A stretch of DNA of 64,000 nt from UBA6163 sp031411655 (GTDB lineage Bacteria > Planctomycetota > Planctomycetia > Pirellulales > Pirellulaceae), in contig JANOBM010000090.1 in assembly GCA_031411655.1 (NCBI GenBank), positions 42,799 through 106,798 on the forward strand, read 5' to 3'. Positions 35,201 through 42,474 of the stretch are shown in pieces (the stretch's first letter is position 1; each line of letters starts with the position of its first letter). Below the pieces are notes generated by a model. That model was not told the DNA's origin. It made no database searches and was given only the letters and a program-made list of their open reading frames with translations. A program made the translations under genes and the position numbers.

Positions 35201-37986
35201 TTGTGCATCAGGCTATTCAGGCGCACGCATATTGGCGTCTTAAAGGACTCGCCGTCGATCTGGTTATCTGGAATGAAGACGATTCGGTATATCGACAAAC
35301 TCTACAAGAGGCCATTGTCAATCTTGTCGCTGCAAGTCCTGAGGCGTCTCTCGTCGATCGACCGGGAGGCGTTTTTATTCGGCGTGGCGAACAGATGACC
35401 GAGGAAGATCGTGCTTTGCTTCAAACCGTTGCACGTATCGTGTTATTGGATGACGGAGATTCGTTGGAAGAACAAGCCGAACGCCGGGCGCGAACCGACG
35501 TCTGGATTCCGAATTTGAAGACCAAGCCACGATTGCCGCAGGTGGACCAAATCGATGAGGCCCCGGAACGGGACTTGGCTTACTTCAATGGACTTGGTGG
35601 CTTCAGCCAAGACGGCCGTGAATATGTGACGGTGCTCGGTCCAGGAACGGCTACACCTGCACCTTGGGTGAACGTGCTCGCAAACGCTCAATTTGGAACT
35701 GTAGTATCCGAAGCAGGCAGCGCTTACACATGGGCGGAAAACTGCCATGAGTTTCGTCTGACACCTTGGCGCAATGACCCCGTATCCGATGTAAATGGGG
35801 AATCCCTCTACTTACGTGATGAGGAGACAGGGCGATTCTGGTCACCGACGCCGCTTCCTGCGCGCGGCCAAAACCAATACGTCGTCCGACACGGCTTTGG
35901 ATACAGTATTTTCGACTATACCGAAGACGGCCTGACGACTGAACTATCGGTTTACGTTGCGACCGATTCGCCCGTAAAATTTAGCGTACTTAAAATTCGA
36001 AACCACTCGGACCGGCCGCGACAAATATCGGTCACGAGCTTTTGGGAATTGGTACTTGGGGACATCCGCAGTAAATCACTGCCGCACATTGTTACCGAGA
36101 TGGATCCCACTAGCGGCGCGATACTCGCTCGGAACGCCTATAGTCCCGAGTTCGGTGATTCAGTTGCATTTTTTAATTGCAGTGAGTCGATTCGATCCTT
36201 CACCGGTGATCGCACCGAATTCCTTGGTCGAAACGGACGGCCCGCTACACCGGCTGCGATGCGCCGCGTGCGGCTCTCTGGGCGTGTTGGTGCGGGATAC
36301 GATCCCTGCGCCGCGTTTCAAGTTCCTATTTTATTAGCCCCAGGACAAGAACGAACCATTACCTTTACGATTGGCGCGGCGCGCGGCGCTCCGGCCGCTA
36401 GAGCTCTTGCTCAGCGTTTTAGAAGTGTTGAAAGTGCGCATCGAGCGGTCAAGGAAGTATGGCATTATTGGAGTCGAACGCTTGGCGTAATCCATTTAGA
36501 AACACCCGATGCGTCGCTCAATTTTCTTGCGAATGGTTGGCTTATTTACCAAACGTTGTCATGCCGTATGTGGGCTCGCAGTGGATTCTATCAATCGGGT
36601 GGCGCCTTCGGTTTCCGCGACCAGCTGCAGGATGCGATGGCGTTGGTGCATGCTGAGCCAGGGTTGCTTCGCGAGCAACTCCTCCGCGCCGCGGCGCATC
36701 AATTTTGTGAGGGCGATGTACAGCATTGGTGGCATCCTCCGGTCGGTCGCGGGGTTCGCACCCACTTTTCCGATGATTATTTATGGCTGCCATTGGCACT
36801 CTGCCGCTACGTGGAGATGACGGGCGACACGGGAGTCCTTGATGAATCCATTCCCTTTTTGACTTCGCGACCGCTCCGTGACGACGAAGAGTCGCACTAT
36901 GACCTACCCCATGTATCAGAAGAAGTCGGCTCACTCTACGAGCATGCGGTTCGTGCCATCGAGCGCGGGCTGCGATTTGGAGAGCATGGTCTACCACTGA
37001 TGGGCTGTGGCGACTGGAACGATGGGATGAACCTCGTTGGCCAGCATGGTAAAGGAGAGAGTGTATGGCTGGCGTTCTTTCTGTTTCATATCCTTACGAC
37101 CTTTGGCGAGCTGGCCAGGAAACGCGGCGACGCCAACCTTGCAGATCGTTATATGATTGAAGCTGGACGATTACGAGGAAATATTGAAGAGCATGGTTGG
37201 GATGGCGAATGGTATCGGCGAGCTTACTTCGATGATGGAACGCCACTTGGGTCGAAAGCAAATGAAGAATGTCAAATCGACTCCATTTCGCAGAGTTGGT
37301 CGATCTTGTCCGGCGCTGGCACGCGAGATCGGACCAATACGGCGATGGAAAGCGTGTATCGTCGCTTGGTACGAGAGCAAGACCAACTGATCCTGCTGCT
37401 TGATCCTCCATTCGACAAGTCGTCGCTTAACCCCGGATACATCAAAGGTTATGTTCCCGGCGTTCGAGAGAACGGTGGCCAGTACACTCATGCCGCCATT
37501 TGGATGGCGATGGCTGCAGCGTCCACGGGTGACAACGAGCGAGCATGGAATCTGTTTTCCTTAATGAATCCCGTTTCTCATGGCGCTACATCAACAGCCA
37601 TTTCTACTTATCGCGTCGAGCCGTACGTGGTTGCTGCAGATGTCTACGGGGTTGCTCCTCATACGGGTCGGGGTGGCTGGACATGGTATACTGGTTCGGC
37701 GGGTTGGATGTATCGTCTCATCATCGAATCCTTGCTCGGCTTGCAACTGAACGTTGATCGTTTGCGAATCTCGCCGTGTGTTCCAAATCATTGGCCCGAG
37801 TTTCGAATTCACTACCGGTTTCGAGAGACGTTTTATCACTTCACGATTCATAATCCCGGTGGAAACGCCACACTGGATTACTTGGTGATTGATGGGGTCC
37901 ATTCAGATGGTGATTTCGTCACACTTGCCGATGACAAACTAGAACACGTTATCGAAGTCCACTTAAAGCCAAGTGCGAAGGCTTGA
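29218..37986 (+). CDS. Cyclic beta-1,2-glucan synthase (NdvB/ChvB type)
   Basis: 2922 aa, the size of Brucella Cgs and rhizobial NdvB. It is an inner-membrane enzyme that makes, cyclises and trims beta-1,2-glucan for the periplasm. Order: N-terminal region; membrane segments around 420-470; GT84 transferase (about 500-800) with LDTDTQLPSD and RHRWVRGDW; more membrane helices (about 850-1010); a glucoamylase-like transglycosylase part (about 1050-1600, GH189 type), with HRTSPTNIGMAI, WGISESGYN and MAHHEGMSL; two beta-supersandwich regions; and a GH94 phosphorylase domain (about 2300-2900), with GCGDWNDGMN and NPGYIKGYVPGVRENGGQ. It starts with TTG, supported by GAGAGGA 7 bases upstream. Osmotic or envelope protection is known for the family. 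Confidence 0.95.
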   Translation: MRITALSKKKPLVYLHWLSSLKQKESRNQSTEELPLRAELFSIDQLERHAKSIASSHQLASSHGSDLLLRRLGENERVLLETYELVATAAALNRRIEPAAEWLLDNFYLVEDQIRAIRRLLPASYSRELPRLVNNSKASLPRVYEIALELISHVDGRVDSASLNGFVAAYQSVVPLTLGELWALPLMLRLALVENLRRVAARIASARRDRDVADEWANRMVNVVEQKPTDLILVLADMARANLPLTGAFLSELTRHLQGQNPNFSFAHSWIENRLADDGLTTEKLVADEGQGQAADQVSIGNSFNSLRFLNSNDWRLFVGIHSLVEKTLAGDPARVYCQMDFATRDRYRHAVEGIARRSHFSEYDVARKAVQLAENEHLKDPLSRSSHVGYFLVDHGRPELEHLAEMRFVPMVVLDKLRRKIPLTFYLSIIVTVTFAALATFIRWSSPSEENWAILALMSIPATVCATSLGIGIANWLTTQLLSPQSLPRLDFSDGIPPEFRTLVAVPTMLTNEADIVRLLEGLELRYLANRDPSLHFTLLTDFVDSQTQTQPKDVELVEQVAAGIDRLNEKYSHLRNDIFFLLHRNRTWNAQEGVWMGAERKRGKLADLNATLRGAKDRFSKVVGNVLPLLQVRYVITLDTDTQLPSDSARQMVGTLSHPLNRPVRDLKGNRVVDGFTILQPRVAISLTSALQSRFAQLYSGEPGVDPYTRVVSDVYQDLFSEGSFIGKGIYDVDCFENCCGNFPDNSILSHDLIEGAYCRSALLSDVTLYEEHPSRYLADVARRHRWVRGDWQIAGWLLPTVRSREGGRIRNPVSRLSQWKIFDNLRRSLLPIAMLLLVVASWSLASEFAIVASVFLVSVLFVPPLLSGISSLLRKPTDFPLLLHEQEVLQSLARPICQNLLTLCFLPFEAYRSLDAIVRTSVRMIWTRQRLLEWKTASDAERGNPGDLKNAFRAMAFAPILAVAIFCLIVAFNREVLVIASLWLVAWSLSPLLAWWLSQPIPKTAVRLSDHQSRFLRKLSRKTWRYFEVFVTEEENWLPPDNIQQNPDLIVAHRTSPTNIGMAIISDLAAHDFGYCSVAQLLFRTEKTLDTLAGLERHRGHFFNWYDTQTRLPLHPRYVSTVDSGNLAANLIVVASGYEELLDAPVLSARLFSGLEDTAMVLQEVGCRKSNPSVTADAIRRIDRLIEDLENPPTTLTAAKGLLDRLIVSASGLALEVASKDFLWWANTFEQSCAEHRRDLLSIAAWLAIPTPPPEVWQHGSIEHARRMDELRTALDQLERTVTLRGVAQTVVTVLPLVEAALSTASGESRDWLDQLRLAVIESSDNAITRMDALEGMARRCREFADMDFAFLYDKTRELFAIGYNFSERRLDASFYDLLGSEARLASFLVIAQGHFGQEHWFSLGRMLTNAGRVPSLLSWSGSMFEYLMPLLVMPNYDNTLLDRTYHAVVRRQIAYGNQRGVPWGISESGYNTIDQHQTYQYRAFGVPGLGLKRGLAEDLVIAPYATALALMVMPESACRNLERLSNDGQQGEYGFYEAVDYTPSRLPPGATSVTVRQFMAHHEGMSLLAIAYVLLDKPMQRRFLADPMLRSSDLLLQERVPKATPPVYPHASEANATQLASAEETGTMRVFTDPNGPAIEAHLLSNGRYHVAITSAGGGYSRWRDLAVTRWREDATCDNSGSFCYIRDVESGAIWSNTCQPTTRVTKGYEAIFTQARAEFRRIDEQIETYTQISVSPEDDIELRRVTLTNRSEQTRVLEVTSYAEVVLATQAQDESHTAFSNLFVQTELVHHRHAIYCTRRPRSSEEHPPWLTHMLTVRGSTVGEASYETDRMRFVGRHRTLASPAALDKVGLLSNTEGSVLDPVVSVRQTVSLKPNESVRIDIVTGVADARAGVDAITEKYKDVSLSDRVFDLAWTHGHVLLQQLSVTEADAQVYGRLASSIIYVSALRRAKASTLIRNLRGQSGLWGYGISGDVPIVLLRIRDHERLGIVHQAIQAHAYWRLKGLAVDLVIWNEDDSVYRQTLQEAIVNLVAASPEASLVDRPGGVFIRRGEQMTEEDRALLQTVARIVLLDDGDSLEEQAERRARTDVWIPNLKTKPRLPQVDQIDEAPERDLAYFNGLGGFSQDGREYVTVLGPGTATPAPWVNVLANAQFGTVVSEAGSAYTWAENCHEFRLTPWRNDPVSDVNGESLYLRDEETGRFWSPTPLPARGQNQYVVRHGFGYSIFDYTEDGLTTELSVYVATDSPVKFSVLKIRNHSDRPRQISVTSFWELVLGDIRSKSLPHIVTEMDPTSGAILARNAYSPEFGDSVAFFNCSESIRSFTGDRTEFLGRNGRPATPAAMRRVRLSGRVGAGYDPCAAFQVPILLAPGQERTITFTIGAARGAPAARALAQRFRSVESAHRAVKEVWHYWSRTLGVIHLETPDASLNFLANGWLIYQTLSCRMWARSGFYQSGGAFGFRDQLQDAMALVHAEPGLLREQLLRAAAHQFCEGDVQHWWHPPVGRGVRTHFSDDYLWLPLALCRYVEMTGDTGVLDESIPFLTSRPLRDDEESHYDLPHVSEEVGSLYEHAVRAIERGLRFGEHGLPLMGCGDWNDGMNLVGQHGKGESVWLAFFLFHILTTFGELARKRGDANLADRYMIEAGRLRGNIEEHGWDGEWYRRAYFDDGTPLGSKANEECQIDSISQSWSILSGAGTRDRTNTAMESVYRRLVREQDQLILLLDPPFDKSSLNPGYIKGYVPGVRENGGQYTHAAIWMAMAAASTGDNERAWNLFSLMNPVSHGATSTAISTYRVEPYVVAADVYGVAPHTGRGGWTWYTGSAGWMYRLIIESLLGLQLNVDRLRISPCVPNHWPEFRIHYRFRETFYHFTIHNPGGNATLDYLVIDGVHSDGDFVTLADDKLEHVIEVHLKPSAKA

Positions 37987-38252
37987 TGCGTTTGATCCGT
38001 CATGCCTTTCTCGCAAGATAGGCAGAGCAACGAAAAAAACCGATTTTTTACGACGGTAGTGAAATCGGGAAGCGCATCTGCGGGGGACCTGGCGTCATGC
38101 CGATCACTCAACGCGGTGGCTGATCGAAAAACGAACACCGTGGTTAGTGAGCAATCAGAGCTTGGTCAACGGCCAACGGGCGGATTGGCCTGGGAACTTG
38201 GTTGGCCGATCTGCCCGCGTGATGCTGCAGGGAAGAGAAAGGGTTTGAACGG

Positions 38253-38843
38253 TTAGCAACCGTCATTGCAAGGCTGGGAATTTACCAGATGCTCAGCCAG
38301 GAACCACACTTGGAACTCATTGGGGCGAATGACGCTGCCCACGATCATGTCATTCGTACCATCGTCTCCCGACTCGTCTGCTTGTCGGGCCATCGATCTG
38401 GCTGCCTGAAGCGTGATTTCGTGCGCTTGGAGCAGTCTTGCGAGCTGTACATTCGCAACTTCGCGATCTTTTGGTGGACGCGGAATCGTGGTGGTTTCCG
38501 CGACATCGTGTGCCATTGCCAAGCTGACTCCGCCAAGGGTCATGATGCGTTCGGCGATCGTGTCGACAATTGCTACCTGTTCTTCAAAATGTTTATCAAA
38601 GAGAAGGTGCAATGAATAGAACATGGGGCCGGACACCTGCCAGTGATGTTTTTTGTACATGTCACGCAGGGTCATCGAGTCGGCGAGTAGTTGATTTAAA
38701 TTGTCGACACTTTGTTTGCGTACCTTTTCGTTGAGCGCCAGGGGCATCGAGATGACGTGACCGTAGGCCTGAATGGGTTGAGCTGATTGCGATAGAACGG
38801 GAGTCGCGGGGCTCACGTAATCATCCGAAACATTTGAGGGCAT
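38253..38843 (-). CDS. dps: Dps-family ferritin-like DNA-protection protein
   Basis: 196 aa. After a roughly 45-residue tail come the Dps four-helix features: LNQLLADSMTLRDMYKKHHWQVSGPMF and LHLLFDKHFEEQ, whose His, Asp and Glu form the intersubunit ferroxidase site, then TIAERIMTLGG. Dps dodecamers oxidise Fe(II) with peroxide, store iron and protect DNA in stress. The N-terminal tail is longer than in E. coli Dps. It faces the glucan synthase. A sigma-54-like site lies about 130 bp upstream. Confidence 0.92.
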   Translation of the reverse strand: MPSNVSDDYVSPATPVLSQSAQPIQAYGHVISMPLALNEKVRKQSVDNLNQLLADSMTLRDMYKKHHWQVSGPMFYSLHLLFDKHFEEQVAIVDTIAERIMTLGGVSLAMAHDVAETTTIPRPPKDREVANVQLARLLQAHEITLQAARSMARQADESGDDGTNDMIVGSVIRPNEFQVWFLAEHLVNSQPCNDGC

Positions 38844-38975
38844 TTTTCGATTCCAAGTGATGGTACAGGTAGATTAAGGTCCCGGAACCCTGTCCGTTGG
38901 TGGGCTCCGGTCGGTTAACGACGGAACTCGTTGACGCGAGAGTCCGCAACCTCCGAGGTTAAGAAGGAAAGCACC

Positions 38976-38991
38976 AGCAAAATTCGCGCCG
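38976..38991 (-). promoter_or_regulatory. Candidate sigma-54 promoter for dps
   Basis: On the minus strand CGGCGCGAATTTTGCT matches the consensus at 14 of 16 positions, with GG, GC and the 10-base spacing intact and a perfect TTGCT at -12. It predicts a leader of about 120 bases before the Dps start. Confidence 0.35.
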
Positions 38992-39068
38992 CATTAGTCG
39001 GTGAATGGAGTCGCCCACTCATTGCCATCCCGTTAGCATGGCGGGCGATACTTCCTCCGTTAGCAGAG

Positions 39069-39308
39069 CTACTTAACTTCCTGCGTCGTCGTCTGGTCAA
39101 GATTGCGGTCGGTTGACTTTGCGCCGAAAACCATATAGCCGGTGACCGCTACGGCGATGAGGACGATCAGCACAATGGGGTAGATACCCATCACTAAGGC
39201 CAACGGCGACGTTGGGTGCTCAATCTCGGTGAAAACGTCCACTTCAGGTGTGTCTTCGGTGACGACTTCGGGCTTGAGAAGTTTGTCAGAATCTAATTGT
39301 GATTGCAT
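39069..39308 (-). CDS. Small single-pass membrane protein
   Basis: 79 aa. An acidic N-terminal part (about 1-33) is followed by one membrane helix (about 36-61, IYPIVLIVLIAVAVTGYMVF) and a short polar C-terminus. There is no signal peptidase site and no recognised family. No clear ribosome site is visible. It is upstream of dps on the same strand, with 225 bp between them, and has its own sigma-54-like site at a good distance. A stress or envelope role is inferred from context. Confidence 0.65.
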   Translation of the reverse strand: MQSQLDSDKLLKPEVVTEDTPEVDVFTEIEHPTSPLALVMGIYPIVLIVLIAVAVTGYMVFGAKSTDRNLDQTTTQEVK

Positions 39309-39369
39309 GGTATGCCGTTCCGCTAAAAAGCTCAGAGTTCTGGACGGAAAGTCCGCTAGAACTTCTTGG

Positions 39370-39385
39370 AGCAGATACCATGCCG
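39370..39385 (-). promoter_or_regulatory. Candidate sigma-54 promoter for the 79-aa membrane protein
   Basis: On the minus strand CGGCATGGTATCTGCT matches the consensus at 14 of 16 positions; GGCATG, the GC at -12 and the spacing are intact. The expected transcript would have a leader of about 50 bases. Confidence 0.4.
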
Positions 39386-39436
39386 AAATTCTATGACTGA
39401 CGTTGAAGTTGTCGTGCGAGGCGATGTTCCGACGGT

Positions 39437-41011
39437 TTAGTCCCTGTCATCCGCAATCAATTCGAAGCATTGGACGCGATGGCTGCCACGCACGTACAAC
39501 AGTCCATGGCTGAGGATGGGGGCTGCCCAGTAGGGTTGACCAAGTTCGGCATGATCTTCACGATCGGACTCCAGGTCGATTGAAGTGACGATCGAGAGGT
39601 TGTTTGAGTCCACACGAATTAGTTGCATCAGACCGGATTCGTCGAGTACGACGAAATGGTTATCCACATACAGAACACTGGTTCGCGAACGCCGCTGGTC
39701 AGACCATTGAAGCACCCGATCGGTCGCATGGATACAACGGAGATCGCTATCCGGTTCGTTGCGGCCGCTGCACCCATAAATAAATTCCCCAACAGCGATC
39801 GGAGTTGCCCAGTGCGCTCGAAACAATTGTTCGCGGCGATTGTCAGAGTCCTTCGCAATTAACTTGTATCCATCCGCCGAGACTTCTAGCCATGCAGAAC
39901 CGAGTTCGTAGCAATCACTGATGAACACGCGATTGCCCATCACCAACGGTACCATTCCATTAACGCTTTCCAGTATCTCGGCGCGATGGGGGTAATACCA
40001 AAGCTGTTTACCAGTATCGGGATCCACGGCAAGTAGCCCTCCTCGTGCCAGTAGAAGCACGATGGATTTGTCGCCAATTTTCATCAGTCGAGGGCTGCTG
40101 TAGCTGGCAAGATCATCACCGACTTTCCATCGTTCCTTACCGGTCTTGCGATCGAAGGCGACTAGCGCCGAGCCATTGGGCGACACGCGGTCGAGTCGGC
40201 CGGGGGCGATGGCCTGATCTTCGTCAGGGCTTCCTCCAACCATCACCATTACCGTGTCGCCCCAAATCAATGGAGAGGTTCCGACCCCGAAGAAGTTCTG
40301 GATCACTCCATAGGCTGTGTTGGTGTCGATGGTCCATTTCGTTGAACCAGTGGCTGCACTGTGGCAGCTCAAGCGTCCGGCGACGCCGAAAGTGAAAACA
40401 TCGTCGTCATCGACGGCAGCGGTACCCCGTGGCCCGTTGTTGTAGCCATACATGTCGGTGTAATCGACGGGGTGGTCTTCTCGCCAAAGCTTCTGTCCCG
40501 TTTCTGCATTCACGGCTGTGAGTGTTTCGACGTTTGCGATTCGGTCGTGCTGAAAGTAACGCCCCTCAGCCACAGCGCCGATTCCGTAGCTGGTCCCAAG
40601 GTCCATCGACCATAGCACTGGCAACTTTCCATCGGACCAATCGGTACGGATGCCTGCTTCGGTGGACTTGCCGTCGAACGTAGGACCGAGGAACCGTGGC
40701 CAATCGGTTCCTCGACGGCGAGTCCACAGGGAGGCAGACGGTGGATTTGCCGGTACGAGTGCCTGAGATGGTTGCTTTGACGTTTGAGTCTCTGCCGGAA
40801 GGGTGAGGGGCTCCTGTGCTTTGACTTGCGATGGCACATCCGCGGTTGACCGATTTGGTGACGGCTTCTTCGAATTCTCTCCATCCTCTCCACAGCCGGT
40901 CGCTCCTGTTACCACCGTTCCGGTTGCGATGGCGATTGTCACGACGCTCGCTCTCATGGCAAATCGAGCCACGGCTGTTATCATCCTTGCCGACAAAACG
41001 AATGGTCGCAT
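39437..41011 (-). CDS. PQQ-like beta-propeller lipoprotein
   Basis: 524 aa. A long N-region and a lipobox ending in ATGC (about 34-38) indicate a lipoprotein. A Pro/Ser-rich linker leads to a beta-propeller of PQQ-like repeats (TGQKLWRED, TGSTKWTID, TGKERWKVG, TGKQLWYYP), beginning with the planctomycete WPRFLGPTFDG opening. Such proteins are abundant in planctomycetes and are usually annotated as BamB-like or PQQ-binding-like; cofactor binding is not shown. Divergent from the ArfB-like gene. Confidence 0.85.
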   Translation of the reverse strand: MRPFVLSARMITAVARFAMRASVVTIAIATGTVVTGATGCGEDGENSKKPSPNRSTADVPSQVKAQEPLTLPAETQTSKQPSQALVPANPPSASLWTRRRGTDWPRFLGPTFDGKSTEAGIRTDWSDGKLPVLWSMDLGTSYGIGAVAEGRYFQHDRIANVETLTAVNAETGQKLWREDHPVDYTDMYGYNNGPRGTAAVDDDDVFTFGVAGRLSCHSAATGSTKWTIDTNTAYGVIQNFFGVGTSPLIWGDTVMVMVGGSPDEDQAIAPGRLDRVSPNGSALVAFDRKTGKERWKVGDDLASYSSPRLMKIGDKSIVLLLARGGLLAVDPDTGKQLWYYPHRAEILESVNGMVPLVMGNRVFISDCYELGSAWLEVSADGYKLIAKDSDNRREQLFRAHWATPIAVGEFIYGCSGRNEPDSDLRCIHATDRVLQWSDQRRSRTSVLYVDNHFVVLDESGLMQLIRVDSNNLSIVTSIDLESDREDHAELGQPYWAAPILSHGLLYVRGSHRVQCFELIADDRD

Positions 41012-41078
41012 GATTTTTACCGATCGGTGCTAGTGAAGGATGGGTACGAAAGACTGGATTAAAAACGGCTAATTGAAA

Positions 41079-41504
41079 ATGGAAGATCTGTACGTCAACA
41101 ATCGCTTGACGATTCCCAGATTGCAGTTGCAAGCGAGCTATTCGCGGAGCAGCGGTCCTGGGGGGCAAAACGTCAATAAAGTAAGTAGTAGGGTAACGCT
41201 TCGCTGGCAGGTCGACGACCAACCACTGCTGATGCCCGGGTGGAGAAATCGAGTTTTGGCGCAGTATCGCAACCGTATCACTCGCGACGGGGAACTCATT
41301 GTTCATAGCGATCGGTACCGCGACCAGCCGCGCAACCTGAACGATTGTCGTGCGCGGTTGGTCGAATGGCTGTTGGCGTGTGCGGCTCCCCCAATCATTC
41401 GTAAAAAAACGTCCCCAACAATGGCTAGCCAGCGTCGTCGTGTCGACGATAAACGGAAGAAGGCAGAAAAGAAGAGCGGGCGACGTGATCCGAAGAATGA
41501 GTAG
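41079..41504 (+). CDS. arfB: ArfB/YaeJ-type peptidyl-tRNA hydrolase (ribosome rescue)
   Basis: 141 aa from the ATG at 41079 (a TTG lies two codons earlier). The class I release-factor domain carries the catalytic GGQ in SSGPGGQNVNK (about 23-33), and the basic C-terminal tail (KKTSPTMASQRRR...KRKKAEKKSGRR) is the part that enters the mRNA channel of stalled ribosomes. The length matches ArfB. It frees peptides from stalled, non-stop ribosomes. The UVR-domain gene follows on the same strand after 121 bp. Confidence 0.92.
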   Translation: MEDLYVNNRLTIPRLQLQASYSRSSGPGGQNVNKVSSRVTLRWQVDDQPLLMPGWRNRVLAQYRNRITRDGELIVHSDRYRDQPRNLNDCRARLVEWLLACAAPPIIRKKTSPTMASQRRRVDDKRKKAEKKSGRRDPKNE

Positions 41505-41625
41505 TCGACAGCCGGTAGAAGCTTCACTGGACTCGAACTGCGGTTATACTGTCTTTACTGGAACTTCGATTGATGCCTATCGAAGGCTTGTCCCGATCAC
41601 TCATTTGCAATCATTTAACGGCCTT

Positions 41626-42360
41626 ATGAAGCGTCCCCAGCATCTTGACCATTTGCTGTCTCAGTGGGTTTTTGACCCCAATACACTCAACTCTCGATTA
41701 GTCAAAGGGCGTGACGGTCGTGACGTGATCCAGATGCGCGTGGACATGGGGATTTTACAGCTGGAGACGACCGGGCGTCCCGATGGAGCGCAACCGAATG
41801 GTTGCGAGACCTATCTTGACTACTTGCAGGGTGTTTTGGCTGTCGAGCCAGACCGCAAACTGGATGAGGGTGAGTGTGGGGAGGTCGATCGTGAGTTCAT
41901 GCAGTTTTACCATCGACGGATTTGTTGGCTGCGACTGCAGTATTACCAACGTGCGGTCATGGACGCCGACCATACGCTTCGGCTGATGGATGTCAGTGAC
42001 TTGATGAGTCCCGATGAAGAATGGACCGGTACCCACGAACAGTATCGCCCGTTCGTTTTGTTCCATCGTACTCAAGCGGAAGCACTTTCGCAGCTTGATG
42101 AAAACTCTGCAGAAGACGCGGTCGAAGCAATCAATCGTGGGCTCGATACGATCCATGGCTTTTTTGTAAAGCACGGGGCGGAAGACCACTTTGACGAGGA
42201 TGAGCTGGTCGTGCGATTGGTCGAGCTTCGCGAAAGTCTTCGAAATGAGTATGCAGTGGGGCGAACTCTCAAGGAGCGATTGCAGGAAGCGGTCGAGCAA
42301 GAACGGTACGAGTTGGCTGCCGAGCTACGTGACGAATTGGCCAATCGCCAGCGGCCGTGA
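41626..42360 (+). CDS. UVR-domain (UvrB/UvrC motif) protein of unknown function
   Basis: 244 aa from the ATG at 41626 (MKRPQHLDHLLSQWVFDP); a longer frame would overlap the ArfB gene and is rejected. The middle is acidic and helical, with a DYLQGVLAVEPDR segment. The C-terminus (about 218-242) is a UVR helix pair, LKERLQEAVEQERYELAAEL, as in UvrB, UvrC, ClpC and McsA-type adaptors. The N-terminal domain is not recognised, although similar proteins occur in planctomycetes. A role as a protein-binding adaptor is inferred. Confidence 0.75.
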   Translation: MKRPQHLDHLLSQWVFDPNTLNSRLVKGRDGRDVIQMRVDMGILQLETTGRPDGAQPNGCETYLDYLQGVLAVEPDRKLDEGECGEVDREFMQFYHRRICWLRLQYYQRAVMDADHTLRLMDVSDLMSPDEEWTGTHEQYRPFVLFHRTQAEALSQLDENSAEDAVEAINRGLDTIHGFFVKHGAEDHFDEDELVVRLVELRESLRNEYAVGRTLKERLQEAVEQERYELAAELRDELANRQRP

Positions 42361-42474
42361 ATGGGTGTTAGTGACAACCACTGCATCACCACTGCCTTGC
42401 CCTTGTGCGCTATTTTGCGTGTGCCCTTTTTTGCGCGGTTAGGTGCCCAGAATTTCATTGGGCGGAATGGCTGA

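Noticed and set aside
22339..38072. Shared 14-mer GTGAAATCGGGAAG at 22339-22352 and 38059-38072, flanking most of the proposed regulon
   Set aside because: Several shared 14-mers are expected by chance in 64 kb, and there is no integrase, tRNA or composition shift to suggest an island boundary.
41350..41625. N-terminal extension of the UVR-domain gene overlapping the ArfB gene
   Set aside because: The extension runs out of frame across conserved ArfB codons; the ATG at 41626 starts the plausible protein.
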